From Oceanobacillus arenosus (GTDB taxonomy: Bacteria; Bacillota; Bacilli; Bacillales; Amphibacillaceae), in the NCBI RefSeq assembly GCF_003369575.1, contig NZ_PIOC01000010.1, forward strand, positions 337,317 through 401,316: DNA of 64,000 nt, in the 5' to 3' direction. Made by a program: the position numbers and the translations under genes. Positions 1 through 9,082 of the stretch are shown here, piece by piece. Under the pieces are notes generated by a model that saw only the letters and a list, made by a program, of their open reading frames with translations, had not been told where the DNA came from and did not search any database. The first letter of the stretch is position 1. Every line of letters starts with the position of its first letter.

Positions 1-125
1 AGGACATTGATATAAACAAATGGGAATCTTTCGGATTAAAAACAAAATACTATAATACAAGTTTACACATTGGAGCCTTCAGCCTGCCTACCTATGTTAA
101 AGAGGGGTTGGACGCAGATGAATAA
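1..125 (+). CDS. speE: Spermidine synthase, C-terminal end only
   Basis: The open frame with codons starting at base 3 runs to a TAA at 123-125 and encodes about 40 residues ending in KYYN, a HIGAFSLPTYVK segment and GLDADE. This is the usual C-terminus of bacterial spermidine synthase, which transfers an aminopropyl group from decarboxylated S-adenosylmethionine to putrescine. The gene is cut by the window edge, not broken. Its last eight bases overlap the start of the agmatinase gene, so the two form a translationally coupled polyamine operon. The assignment rests on a short segment plus the neighbour. Confidence 0.8.
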   Translation, partial: DIDINKWESFGLKTKYYNTSLHIGAFSLPTYVKEGLDADE

Positions 126-975
126 AGCATTAAATATTCATACATTCATCGGCTGCGAGGCGCGATTCGATGAAGCAAATTTAGTTTTGTTCGGTGCACC
201 ATTCGATGGTACTACCAGCTTTCGACCTGGAACCCGTTTTGCAATGCAGGCTATTCGCCAAGATTCTTATGGACTTGAAAGCTATTCACCTTATCTTGAT
301 ATGGATTTGGAGGAGGTTGCCATTTTTGATGGTGGTGATCTTGAACTACCTTTGGGTAATACGGTTCGAGCAATCGAGCAAATCCATGAATATTGTGAGG
401 AAGTATTGGCAAATGACAAAAAGTTTCTAATGGTGGGAGGGGAACATTTAGTGAGCCTGCCAAGTATTAAGGCAGCATACGAAAAGTACCCCAACTTACA
501 TGTTATTCATATCGATGCGCATACAGATTTGCGGGAAGATTATCTAGGTGAATCATTGTCACACGCATCGGTTATTAGGCGCTGCCATGACTTTCTTGGT
601 GATGGACGAATTTATCAATTTGGAATTCGATCAGGATTAAAAGAAGAGTTTGAATGGGCGAAAGAGCATACGTATATGGAGCGTTTTTCAATCGACACAT
701 TAAAGGAGAAGGTATCTGATCTGAAAGATGTTCCAGTCTATATTACGATTGACCTGGATGTACTTGACCCAGGTATTTTTCCTGGAACTGGCACACCTGA
801 ACCAGGTGGAATAACGTACCGTGAATTGTTACACGCAATCGAGGAATTTCAGGGACTTGATCATATTGTCTCAGCAGATATTGTTGAATTATCGCCATCA
901 TATGATGTATCGGGTGCTTCGACTGCGATTGCCTGCAAGACTGTTAGAGAAATGCTTTTAACATTATTAAAATAA
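118..975 (+). CDS. speB: Agmatinase (ureohydrolase family)
   Basis: Hydrolyses agmatine to putrescine and urea, feeding the spermidine synthase encoded just upstream. All manganese-binding motifs of the arginase/agmatinase fold are present in order: GGEH, DAHTDLR and DLDVLDP. The C-terminal ADIVELSP segment is also typical. The ATG at 118 is preferred, giving 285 residues, close to the 290 of the B. subtilis protein: an AGAGGGG ribosome site lies at 101-107, and this ATG overlaps the speE stop codon. A TTG at 70 would extend the protein by 16 residues, but those bases are already speE coding sequence. Confidence 0.93.
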   Translation: MNKALNIHTFIGCEARFDEANLVLFGAPFDGTTSFRPGTRFAMQAIRQDSYGLESYSPYLDMDLEEVAIFDGGDLELPLGNTVRAIEQIHEYCEEVLANDKKFLMVGGEHLVSLPSIKAAYEKYPNLHVIHIDAHTDLREDYLGESLSHASVIRRCHDFLGDGRIYQFGIRSGLKEEFEWAKEHTYMERFSIDTLKEKVSDLKDVPVYITIDLDVLDPGIFPGTGTPEPGGITYRELLHAIEEFQGLDHIVSADIVELSPSYDVSGASTAIACKTVREMLLTLLK

Positions 976-988
976 ATAGATATGAAAT

Positions 989-1037
989 AAAGCCTGAACA
1001 ATTAGTGTAATTTATTCCACTGATTGCTCAGGCTTTT
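989..1037 (+). terminator. Intrinsic terminator after speE-speB
   Basis: Inverted repeat with arms at 989-1002 and 1023-1036 (AAGCCTGA paired with TCAGGCTT), ending in a T-run. It closes the polyamine operon. Confidence 0.8.
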
Positions 1038-1378
1038 AACTAAAAAAAATTTCTCGCCACATCAATACGGCTATGTGAGGCTATCATCTATAAACCTGAT
1101 TGGCTAGGTTAGTTTTCTAAGTAAATGTTAGAAATTAATGATAGATGTAGGATGATATTAATATAATCGTAAATTTTTAAATATACCAAATTTTAATATA
1201 AAATTCTATGACTAATGTAAATTTCCTGTAAATATAATGTGAAATTTTTATTAATATTTTTGTAGATTCCTATTCTTTTCTATTCTACTATTCGATATAA
1301 TAACTAAGGTATTGATATACATAGATTGCACTATGCGGTTAATGATAGTAATAAGAGTATAGTTATAGGAGGATACAC
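1038..1378. other. Intergenic leader region before the phosphate operon
   Basis: No coding sequence is visible. The stretch is very AT-rich and must hold the promoter of the DUF47/Pit operon, but no convincing -35/-10 pair or Pho-box direct repeat could be picked out. A GGAGG ribosome site lies at about 1368-1373. Confidence 0.5.
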
Positions 1379-1999
1379 ATGGCTTTTAAATCAAAAAAAG
1401 ATAAATTTTCTGTTGCACTTCATGAAATGTCGGAGAATCTAAAAGAGAGTGCTGATTATTTTGCAGAATATAAAATTAGAGAGATTAGTGACCTCAGGAT
1501 TTTCGCAGAGCAAATGAAGGTATATGAACATAGAGGGGATGATATTGTTCACGGTATTACAACTGAATTAAACAATACGTTTATCACCCCGATTGAGCGT
1601 GAAGATATCATGTTCTTAACGAATAGCATGGATGATGTGTTAGATGGACTTGAAGAATGTGCAGCATTATTTGAAATGTACTCCATCGTGAATATTGATA
1701 AATATATGCTGGAATTTGTAAAGAATATCCGTGAATGTACATATGAAATTACAAGAGCAGTAGAGCTGCTGACATTGAAAAAGTTAAAAGATATGCGTGA
1801 TCATACGATAAACATTAAACGGATAGAATCGAACTGTGATTTGCTTGAACGCCAATCAATTAAAACACTATTTGAAATTGAAAAGGACCCGATTCGCATA
1901 ATCCAATACAAGGAAATATATGAAAGCTTTGAAGATATTGCCGATCATTGTGAGAGGGTAGCAAACACACTTGAAGCAATTATCATGAAAAATGCGTAA
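1379..1999 (+). CDS. DUF47 (PhoU-like) Pit accessory protein
   Basis: A 206-residue all-helical protein of the DUF47/YkaA family. It is rich in charged residues and has the family's spaced helices with acidic metal-binding positions (EHRGDDIVH near residue 50 and FEDIADHCERVAN near the C-terminus), as in PhoU. Proteins of this family are encoded next to Pit phosphate permeases and are thought to modulate their activity on the cytoplasmic side. Here the pit gene begins 14 bases downstream, so the two are certainly cotranscribed. The start has a strong AGGAGG 5-10 bases upstream. The exact molecular role is not known. Confidence 0.9.
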   Translation: MAFKSKKDKFSVALHEMSENLKESADYFAEYKIREISDLRIFAEQMKVYEHRGDDIVHGITTELNNTFITPIEREDIMFLTNSMDDVLDGLEECAALFEMYSIVNIDKYMLEFVKNIRECTYEITRAVELLTLKKLKDMRDHTINIKRIESNCDLLERQSIKTLFEIEKDPIRIIQYKEIYESFEDIADHCERVANTLEAIIMKNA

Positions 2000-2013
2000 G
2001 GAGTCCTCTACGA

Positions 2014-3015
2014 ATGGATAGTTTATTAATCATTACAATACTTATTGTCTTCTGTGCATTAGCATTTGATTTTATCAATGGTTTTCATGATACAGCAAAT
2101 GCAATTGCAACGTCTGTATCAACAAAAGCGCTAAAGCCACGTCACGCAATTATTCTAGCAGCGACAATGAACTTTGTCGGTGCGATGACGTTTACAGGTG
2201 TAGCGAAAACTATTACAAAGGATATTGTTGATCCATTTACATTACCAAATGGTTCGATGGTAATACTTGCTGCACTGCTCGCTGCAATCGCTTGGAATTT
2301 AATTACCTGGTACTTCGGTATTCCGAGTAGCTCTTCCCATGCTTTAATTGGTTCCATTGCGGGGGCTGCAATTGCTGCAGCAGGATTTGCTGAAATAAAA
2401 TGGAGTGGTTTCTTAAATATTCTTACAGCTTTACTTGTTTCACCTGTCCTTGCTTTTACAGTAGGATATATTGTTTATACAATAATAAAAATTATCTTTA
2501 GAAATCATAACTTAGCAAAAACAAATAAACAGTTTCGGCTTATCCAAATTGCCACAGCGGCATTACAATCCTATTCACATGGAACAAATGACGCGCAAAA
2601 GGCAATGGGGATCATTACGATGGCACTAATGACCAATGGTTATGTAATGACAGATGATGTTCCGTTTTGGGTTCAATTGGCCTGTGCGACTGCAATGGGA
2701 ATTGGTACTTCTGTTGGCGGTTGGAAAATTATTAAAACCGTTGGTGGAAAAATCATGAAAATCCGTCCAGTTAACGGAGTAGCAGCAGATTTAACTGGAG
2801 CGGCAATTATTTTTGGTGCGACACTGATTCATTTACCAGTTAGTACAACACATGTTATCTCATCCTCCATCATGGGGGTTGGCTCAGCACACCGCGTTAG
2901 AGGCGTGCAATGGGGAACGGCACAGCGGATGATTATTACTTGGGTTATCACATTGCCAATATCGGCAACACTTTCTGGGCTAATATACTTGGTCTTAAAT
3001 ATATTTGCAGGGTAA
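2014..3015 (+). CDS. pit: Low-affinity inorganic phosphate transporter, Pit family
   Basis: A 333-residue integral membrane protein with about ten hydrophobic segments. It carries both duplicated Pit signatures: FDFINGFHDTANAIATSVST near the N-terminus and YSHGTNDAQKAMGIITMAL in the second half, plus the repeated PSSSSHALIG / PVSTTHVISSS motifs. These proteins import divalent metal-phosphate complexes by proton symport. The second gene of a two-gene operon with the DUF47 accessory protein, spaced by 14 bases, with a GGAG ribosome site inside the gap. Followed by a two-way terminator. Confidence 0.93.
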   Translation: MDSLLIITILIVFCALAFDFINGFHDTANAIATSVSTKALKPRHAIILAATMNFVGAMTFTGVAKTITKDIVDPFTLPNGSMVILAALLAAIAWNLITWYFGIPSSSSHALIGSIAGAAIAAAGFAEIKWSGFLNILTALLVSPVLAFTVGYIVYTIIKIIFRNHNLAKTNKQFRLIQIATAALQSYSHGTNDAQKAMGIITMALMTNGYVMTDDVPFWVQLACATAMGIGTSVGGWKIIKTVGGKIMKIRPVNGVAADLTGAAIIFGATLIHLPVSTTHVISSSIMGVGSAHRVRGVQWGTAQRMIITWVITLPISATLSGLIYLVLNIFAG

Positions 3016-3035
3016 AGAATTCCTGTTGAACTTAA

Positions 3036-3070
3036 AAAGAAACGCAGTAAGGCTCTACTGCGTTTCTTTT
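3036..3070. terminator. Bidirectional terminator between pit and the VWA gene
   Basis: Arms at 3036-3049 and 3056-3069 form a near-perfect stem (AAGAAACGCAGTA with TACTGCGTTTCTT) flanked by A and T runs, so it can serve both convergent operons. Confidence 0.85.
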
Positions 3071-4986
3071 TATATTGTTTTTAATAATAGTTTTTTCAGA
3101 AGCGGGGCGAAGTGTTCTGGTAGTTCCGAGACACTTGGTATCATGAGACGCTCTTTTCCATAGATGTTTTTCATCGTCATGTCTTCCCGTTCCTTTACTT
3201 CACCATCTGCAAGGAACATACCGATGACATCAATATTTTTCTTACGTGCCTCCGATACGGCTAGATGTGTATCGATGATTCCATTTTGATCATAATTTGC
3301 TGCCGCTGGTTCCCCGTCCGAGAACACGAGGAGAAATTTATATTTCTCTCTTCTTGCAGCTAAATCCTCCGTAATGACACGAATACTAAAGCCGTCGCGA
3401 TTATCTTCCTGTGGCTCTAATTGCATAATCCTCGCGCCATTATTTTGATAGAAGGAATCCTTGTGGGCATTAACGATATGGAAGTAATTCGGTTGATATC
3501 CATCCTTCACATCGTTTGCATCCTCCCAAAAACCAATAATCGAATGGGCTATCTTTAAATAGTTGAGTACCTCATGGAATAGGATAATCCCCTTTTTGGT
3601 TTCCTCCATTTTGCCGTGCATGGAAGCAGAGCAATCTACTAATAGCGTAAATACGGCATCAATCTCTTTGGATTCTTGGTTCTTTTTATAAAAGATTCGT
3701 GGGTTCTCATCGATAAATACAGGGAGCAACTTTTTCGATAAGCGACCAAATATTAAATCCTTCCTTGGAGTATTTCGTTTATGTTCCAATGTTTTTTCAA
3801 TTGTGTTTGAGAGCTTACGCTTATATGCTTCGATTTCTTGTACATATTCCTGATACATTTTTTCATCTTCAACTGTTGGTGTTTCTGCATATTTTATGAT
3901 CTTGACGGCATCATTATTTTCTTCGCCGTATTTACTTTCGCCATGATTCCCTTGATTCGTATCCTTTTTTGATAAGGATTCAACCTTCGAATAGTCATTT
4001 TGCTTACTTTCACCCGAAGTACCTTGAATTTGGGCCATTGCTTGGTCTGCATCCTGCGCTTCTCTTGCTCCATCCCCAATTAGACTTGTCTTCGTCCCTT
4101 GATCTAATTCAAATTGTAAGAAGGTTTGATTCGACTCGCCGTCGTTTTTATTCTCGCGATGCCAGGTAGAAAATTTCTCATCAATATATTCACCTTGATC
4201 ATCTGGAACATCTTCTTCATCATCATTCACTAGATCATCTTTACGGATTAGCTCATCGAATAATGTATTACGAGTAAAATGCTCGATATTTGCGACTGGA
4301 AAAATAAAATATTCGTTCATCGAGTCCTTGTAATATCTGCTTACTTGAAAGACGATTTGCTCACAAATATTCGTAATGTCTCTTGTACTTTCCGCCTCAT
4401 ATAACGTATATAGAAGCGATTTGATTCGTTCTAATTGATTTAGCTGTCGGTCATTTGCCCTTGGAAAAAATGGATCTGGACTACTCGACTGCAGCTGTAA
4501 ATAAATGAGGCAAAATAACTCATCTGTCGCAAAGCTTCTTGTGACATTTGTATCTAATTGCGTTTCAAAATAATGCTTAAGATAGTCTCTTCGGATTGCA
4601 AATAGCTTCGTTGTGCCAGGGCGATCTAGCTTTACCTTCTCTTCAAGCCGGATATCCTCGAGCAGCGTAAATAATTGTGCTGCAAACTTAGGGATGCCTG
4701 CCTCATCTATGCTATCTAAATACTGCTGCATCGTTTGTACATTGGAATAATGTAATGTCCCAATCGTTCGCAGGTATAAATCCGATTTATGCCCAGCTTC
4801 CTTTGCTGGTTCAATTGCAGTGTCCCAGAAGCGACTTGCAGTAACTTTATGATTGATAATATCAATAAACGATCCAAAATTATATTCGAAATTTATTTCA
4901 GGATCGCCTGACAATACAGTTGATAAATCCTGCAGCTGTAAGAAAATATTCGTATCTACTCGTGAATTATCATGAAAACGATACAT
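3070..4986 (-). CDS. yojO: VWA-domain protein, CobT/CoxE-like (YojO homologue)
   Basis: A 638-residue cytoplasmic protein, the same length as B. subtilis YojO. The N-terminal half is a helical region. A long acidic low-complexity linker follows (around residues 260-370). The C-terminus is a von Willebrand A domain with the metal-ion-dependent adhesion motif DCSAS near residue 449 and the later FSDGEP strand. Together with the MoxR-family ATPase encoded 16 bases upstream it forms the conserved MoxR-VWA pair, which usually acts as a chaperone-like machine inserting metals or remodelling a partner. The partner is not evident in this neighbourhood. Confidence 0.87.
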   Translation of the reverse strand: MYRFHDNSRVDTNIFLQLQDLSTVLSGDPEINFEYNFGSFIDIINHKVTASRFWDTAIEPAKEAGHKSDLYLRTIGTLHYSNVQTMQQYLDSIDEAGIPKFAAQLFTLLEDIRLEEKVKLDRPGTTKLFAIRRDYLKHYFETQLDTNVTRSFATDELFCLIYLQLQSSSPDPFFPRANDRQLNQLERIKSLLYTLYEAESTRDITNICEQIVFQVSRYYKDSMNEYFIFPVANIEHFTRNTLFDELIRKDDLVNDDEEDVPDDQGEYIDEKFSTWHRENKNDGESNQTFLQFELDQGTKTSLIGDGAREAQDADQAMAQIQGTSGESKQNDYSKVESLSKKDTNQGNHGESKYGEENNDAVKIIKYAETPTVEDEKMYQEYVQEIEAYKRKLSNTIEKTLEHKRNTPRKDLIFGRLSKKLLPVFIDENPRIFYKKNQESKEIDAVFTLLVDCSASMHGKMEETKKGIILFHEVLNYLKIAHSIIGFWEDANDVKDGYQPNYFHIVNAHKDSFYQNNGARIMQLEPQEDNRDGFSIRVITEDLAARREKYKFLLVFSDGEPAAANYDQNGIIDTHLAVSEARKKNIDVIGMFLADGEVKEREDMTMKNIYGKERLMIPSVSELPEHFAPLLKKLLLKTI

Positions 4987-5002
4987 CTAGCATCCTCCTA
5001 CC

Positions 5003-5878
5003 CTAGAATAGCGTTTCTGTCAAATTCATGACAAATTCTCTTTCTCTCTCTTCGTCTAATTTATCGACAATAGAGCGGAGAATTGCTCGTTTTGCTGGGA
5101 TAATGGAGCTCAAATCACATGCATCAAGTAACGCACGAATCGATGCTGCATCCTCAGAAAGCTTTCCTTGTGAAACTGCTGTTACGAGATCATTTGATAA
5201 TTTGACAAATAATTCAATTGTTTTTTCATTGGTTAGTTTCGTATTGGTCTGGATTAAATTCCGTAATTGTTCGCCCTCAATGTATGGAACTTCAATCACG
5301 ATAAATCGATTCTTTAATGCTTCGTTAAGTGGTACAGTTCCAATATATCCTTCATTGATTGCTGCAATCACACCAAATCCTTCTTCAGCGGTAATCACTT
5401 CGTTTGTATATGGGTTTGTTATCGTTCTTCGGTAATCAAGCACACCATTAATTAGTGGCAATGTTTCTGGTTTTGCCATATTAATTTCATCAATATATAA
5501 TAAAGTTCCACTCGTCATTGCATTGATAACGGGACCTGGAACAAATTCAATTACTTGTTTTTCACCTTCATATGCTAAGGTTTTAAATCCCAGTAGGCTT
5601 TCTGCATCCAAGTCTACTGAACAGTTGACACTGAACATTGGTTGATTGAACAGGTAGGATAATGTTTCGGCGAACTTGGTTTTACCAGCGCCAGTTGGTC
5701 CTTTTAATAGGATGTTTTTTCCCATACTTAAAATCGAAATTGCATCGATTAGTAAATCCATATGTGGTGGAACATAGCCACCTTGACGGATTAATTCTGC
5801 AAATCCTGGTTTTATTTCGTTTCGTTTTGTATTTAATAGTTCTTCAATATTCTCTGGTAGTTGATAATTTATGTGCAT
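5003..5878 (-). CDS. yojN: MoxR-family AAA+ ATPase (YojN homologue)
   Basis: A 291-residue AAA+ ATPase with Walker [10 protein letters not shown] near residue 60, Walker [11 protein letters not shown] near residue 128 and a sensor 1 segment (VIAAINEG). The layout is that of MoxR/CbbQ-type ATPases. These proteins work with a VWA partner, here the next gene. The start at 5878 has an AAGGAGCG ribosome site 7 bases upstream. The operon reads yojN then yojO and ends at the terminator it shares with pit. Function within the cell is unknown. Confidence 0.9.
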   Translation of the reverse strand: MHINYQLPENIEELLNTKRNEIKPGFAELIRQGGYVPPHMDLLIDAISILSMGKNILLKGPTGAGKTKFAETLSYLFNQPMFSVNCSVDLDAESLLGFKTLAYEGEKQVIEFVPGPVINAMTSGTLLYIDEINMAKPETLPLINGVLDYRRTITNPYTNEVITAEEGFGVIAAINEGYIGTVPLNEALKNRFIVIEVPYIEGEQLRNLIQTNTKLTNEKTIELFVKLSNDLVTAVSQGKLSEDAASIRALLDACDLSSIIPAKRAILRSIVDKLDEEREREFVMNLTETLF

Positions 5879-6124
5879 GGTAACGCTCCTTCCATGTCAT
5901 ATTGTAAGCTTTTTTGACGGAAATAACAAAGAATGTTTATTGCTGCGTATTGCTTCCTGGCTAGCCGCTGCGGAAATACACTACGCTGGGTTTGTGCATA
6001 ATCTATCGATATTAAATCGAAATACGCTCCCAGCATTGTCGTTAACATTCATCATAGAAAGCGACTGTTCACAGTAGAATCAACATTCTTGTAGAAAAAA
6101 TTCACTCTAAACGTGCATTGAACA
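5879..6124. other. Divergent intergenic region yojN / ddh
   Basis: Apart from ribosome sites and the ddh promoter candidate, nothing was recognised in it. Short open frames here have no ribosome site and resemble no family. Confidence 0.4.
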
Positions 6125-6156
6125 TTGTGACGAATAGAATAAAAGTGTAGTATGAT
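6125..6156 (+). promoter_or_regulatory. Candidate sigma-A promoter for ddh
   Basis: A TATGAT -10 box at 6151-6156 is preceded by TTGTGA at 6125-6130 (20-base spacer) or GTGACG at 6127-6132 (18-base spacer). The -10 is good and the -35 weak. Confidence 0.4.
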
Positions 6157-6187
6157 AATACAAAAGCAACAACATGGAGGGATAAGA

Positions 6188-7177
6188 TTGAGTGAGCAAA
6201 TTAGAATAGGAATTGTTGGATTCGGTAACCTTGGTAGAGGTACAGTCGAAGCAATTAAGAAATCAGCAGATATGGAGCTTATCGCTATTTTTACAAGAAG
6301 AGCGCCTGAGAGCTTAAAAATCGATGAGCCAAATGTTGAAGTTGTACATATATCGAATGTGGAAGATTATCAAGATAAAATTGATGTGATGATCTTATGT
6401 GGAGGGTCTGCGACTGATCTTCCTGAACAAGGACCGGAACTTGCGAAGCTATTTAACACGATTGACAGCTATGACACACATGCGAAAATTCCTGAATATT
6501 TCAGTTCGGTTGATGCTGTTGCAAAAGAAAGTGGCAAGGTCAGCATTATTTCCGTTGGTTGGGATCCAGGTTTATTCTCAATTAATCGTTTAATGGCAGA
6601 AGCGATTATTCCACAAGGTGAAAATTACACATTCTGGGGCAAGGGTTTAAGTCAAGGACATTCGGATGCAGTACGAAGAGTGGACGGTGTGAAGGACGGC
6701 GTGCAATACACAATCCCAGCTGATGCGGCAATTGAGAAAGTGCGCAGTGGGGTGAATCCAGAATTAACGACAGCTGAAAAGCATCGCCGTGTATGCTATA
6801 TCGTTGCTGAAGAAGGTGCGGATAAGGCAAAAATCGAAAATGAGATTAAGACAATGCCGAACTATTTTGCTGACTATGATACAGAAGTAAACTTCATCAC
6901 TGAAGAGGTATTAAAGGCGGAGCATTCTGCAGCGCCACATGGTGGATTCGTTATTCGCGGTGGGGAAACAGGCGCAGATCAAAATAAACAAATCATCGAA
7001 TTTTCACTTAAGCTAGACAGTAATCCAGAGTTTACTGCTAGTGTCCTTGTAGCATATGCTAGAGCAGCATATCGCATGTATAACGAGGGACAAGCTGGAG
7101 CGAAAACCGTATTCGATGTGCCACCGATCTATTTATCACCACGATCTGCAGAGGATTTGAGAAGGGATTTATTATAG
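6188..7177 (+). CDS. ddh: meso-Diaminopimelate D-dehydrogenase
   Basis: NADPH-dependent enzyme converting tetrahydrodipicolinate and ammonia directly to meso-diaminopimelate, a one-step route to the peptidoglycan and lysine precursor. The N-terminal Rossmann motif GIVGFGNLGRG, the SVGWDPGLFSINR and GKGLSQGHSDA segments and the C-terminal HGGFVIRGGETG are characteristic of the family. The TTG at 6188 is chosen because a GGAGGG ribosome site (6176-6181) lies 6 bases before it. This gives 329 residues, near the 326 of the Lysinibacillus sphaericus enzyme. An in-frame ATG at 6152 would add 12 residues covering the ribosome site. Confidence 0.93.
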   Translation: MSEQIRIGIVGFGNLGRGTVEAIKKSADMELIAIFTRRAPESLKIDEPNVEVVHISNVEDYQDKIDVMILCGGSATDLPEQGPELAKLFNTIDSYDTHAKIPEYFSSVDAVAKESGKVSIISVGWDPGLFSINRLMAEAIIPQGENYTFWGKGLSQGHSDAVRRVDGVKDGVQYTIPADAAIEKVRSGVNPELTTAEKHRRVCYIVAEEGADKAKIENEIKTMPNYFADYDTEVNFITEEVLKAEHSAAPHGGFVIRGGETGADQNKQIIEFSLKLDSNPEFTASVLVAYARAAYRMYNEGQAGAKTVFDVPPIYLSPRSAEDLRRDLL

Positions 7178-7197
7178 GATTATAGGGGGAGAAACGA

Positions 7198-7725
7198 TTG
7201 CCTAGACCAAAGACAAAATCTGAACTCAAAGAAGTAAATAATGAGAAGTTCACAGAGTTAATGGCTTTAGTAAGCTCTATTCCAGCAAATCACCTAGAAT
7301 CCGATTTTTCATTTGAAGACCGTGATCGTAATATTCGCGACGTTTTAACACATCTGCATGAATGGCATCTGATGATGGAGAAGTGGTATATCGAGGGGAT
7401 GGCAGGGGAGAAGCCAATCATGCCTGCCCCTGGATATACGTGGAGAACATTACCTGCACTGAATAACGTTATTTGGGAAAAGTATCAATCAATAAATTTA
7501 AATGATGCGATGAGAAAATTAAATGATAGCCATTTACAAATGATGCAATTGATTAACAAGCATAATAATGACGAACTATTCACGAAAAAATATTATCGCT
7601 GGACGAAGACTACATCCTTAGGTACATATTTCATTGCGAATACTTCTAGTCATTATGAATGGGCGATGGAAAAGATTAAACGCTTTAAAAAAGAAATAGC
7701 AAAAGAGAAAATAGTAAAGATCTAA
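7198..7725 (+). CDS. ClbS/DfsB family four-helix-bundle protein
   Basis: A 175-residue protein of the DinB-like superfamily, ClbS/DfsB branch. It begins with the family's PRPKTKSEL motif and contains VLTHLHEWHLMMEKWY and a late NTSSHYEWAMEKIKRFKK segment, which carry the histidines that line the pocket in this fold. ClbS in E. coli protects against colibactin; most Bacillus members have no known substrate. Start is TTG at 7198 with AGGGGGA at 7184-7190. It lies 20 bases after ddh and is probably cotranscribed with it, ending at the hairpin at 7776. Confidence 0.85.
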   Translation: MPRPKTKSELKEVNNEKFTELMALVSSIPANHLESDFSFEDRDRNIRDVLTHLHEWHLMMEKWYIEGMAGEKPIMPAPGYTWRTLPALNNVIWEKYQSINLNDAMRKLNDSHLQMMQLINKHNNDELFTKKYYRWTKTTSLGTYFIANTSSHYEWAMEKIKRFKKEIAKEKIVKI

Positions 7726-7775
7726 GCTAATGGGATAAGAAGGAAGATTTTTAGTCTATTAGTAAGCCTGAAATG

Positions 7776-7815
7776 AAGAAGAGACCCAATCTATAGGATG
7801 TTTGGGTCTCTTCTT
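7776..7815 (+). terminator. Hairpin between ClbS-like gene and HAD gene
   Basis: A perfect 14-bp stem (7776-7789 with 7802-7815) and a 12-base loop. The T-tail is short. It probably ends the ddh operon, but sits only 25 bases before the next start codon. Confidence 0.6.
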
Positions 7816-7840
7816 ATATCTAAAAGGAGCGATAATACAA

Positions 7841-8499
7841 ATGGAAAACTATATTTTCGATTTTGACGGCACACTGGCAGATTCTAAGCTTTGCAGTGTT
7901 ATTGCAACGCAGGAAGCATTTAGGGAATTCGGATTAAGTGTGCCAACCTCTGAGCAAATTGAACATTTTATGGGAATTCCAATTGAGGTATCATTTAAAG
8001 AAATGGCAGATCACGAATTCACAGCTAGTGCCTTTGATACACTTTTACAGCTATTTCGTAAATGTTATAAAGAAAATGAAAGTAAATCGCTTGCTGCTTT
8101 TCCAAAGATTCCTGAAGTATTGGAGGCATTACAATCAGCGAATAAGCAGTTGTTTGTCGTATCAAGAAAAAATCAGATGTGTTATTACGAAATTTAGAAC
8201 ATCTTAAGATTGGAGACTATTTCAAAGATATTATTGGTTCAGATAAAGTAAACCATTATAAACCGCATCCGGATGGAATTCTGAAATTGGTGGAGCAATA
8301 CGATTTGGCAAAAGAGGAAACTGTAATGATTGGCGATGCAATTTTCGATTTGCAAATGGCCAAATCATCAGGAGTAGCGGCCTGTGGTGTGACTTGGGGT
8401 AGCCATAAGCGAGAACAGTTGTTGATGGAGAAACCGGAATACATATTAGATAGTGTGAACGACTTATTAAACCTTAAAGATTATGCCTTGATCAATTAG
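7841..8499 (+). pseudogene. HAD-family hydrolase, frameshifted
   Basis: The first part (7841-8197) encodes a phosphatase N-terminus with the nucleophile motif DFDGTLADS and the motif II region FVVSRK. The second part continues in another frame (the codons around 8179 onward) with KPHPDGI and the acidic motif GDAIFDLQMA, ending at 8499. The frames join exactly across a run of six A at 8167-8172, where one base appears to be missing; in frame, the protein would be about 219 residues, normal for a phosphoglycolate-phosphatase-like HAD enzyme. It may be a true mutation or a sequencing error in the homopolymer. A good AAAAGGAG ribosome site precedes the ATG. Confidence 0.85.
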
Positions 8500-8534
8500 T
8501 TCGTATTCTAAATGTGAAAATTTAGGAGGAATAT

Positions 8535-9005
8535 ATGAAACTACATGAATATAAACCAAGCTTCAAAAGCAAAATTGAGAATTACACTTTAACTGAAGAA
8601 CAGCTTCGATATACAGGGACACCGGTTGAAAATGTCGCACTAGCTGAAATTGATGCTGACAGACATGCTATTTTAGCAATTGAGGAAAATGAACTTGTTA
8701 CATTTTTCGTTCTTCATGAAAATGAAGGAGTAAAACCGTATTCGGAAAATCCGAAAGCAATATTATTGCGGGCTTTTTCAACAGACTTTAATCATCAGGG
8801 AAAAGGAAATGCAAAGAAAGCATTAATGTTACTGCCACAATATGTATGTACTGAATTTCCTTATGCTGATGAGATTGTTCTAGCAGCTAATTTGAATAAT
8901 TATGCCGCACAATTACTCTATAAAAAGTGCGGTTATATTGATGAAGGTCTTCGGAAAATGGGAAGAAAAGGGGAGCTAATCATCATGAGCTATTATTTAA
9001 ATTAG
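8535..9005 (+). CDS. GNAT family N-acetyltransferase
   Basis: A 156-residue single-domain acetyltransferase. The acetyl-CoA binding loop is seen as QGKGNAKKAL near residue 95, and the following LAANLNNYAAQLLYKKCGY helix-strand is typical of the GNAT C-terminal half (motif B). The substrate cannot be told from the sequence. AGGAGGA precedes the ATG by 7 bases. It lies 36 bases after the broken HAD gene and ends at a strong terminator. Confidence 0.88.
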   Translation: MKLHEYKPSFKSKIENYTLTEEQLRYTGTPVENVALAEIDADRHAILAIEENELVTFFVLHENEGVKPYSENPKAILLRAFSTDFNHQGKGNAKKALMLLPQYVCTEFPYADEIVLAANLNNYAAQLLYKKCGYIDEGLRKMGRKGELIIMSYYLN

Positions 9006-9039
9006 CAAGCTCTCAAGGACTTATTGTGAATAAGACAAA

Positions 9040-9074
9040 AAATAACGCTAAGGTTAGGTCCTTAGCGTTATTTA
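9040..9074. terminator. Bidirectional terminator
   Basis: A perfect 14-bp stem (9040-9053 with 9060-9073) and a 6-base loop, between two converging genes. Confidence 0.85.
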
Positions 9075-9082
9075 GTATCACT

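Noticed and set aside
1038..1378. A Pho box before the phosphate operon
   Set aside because: Direct repeats of TTHACA with proper spacing were looked for but not seen. The Pit system is often not under PhoP control.
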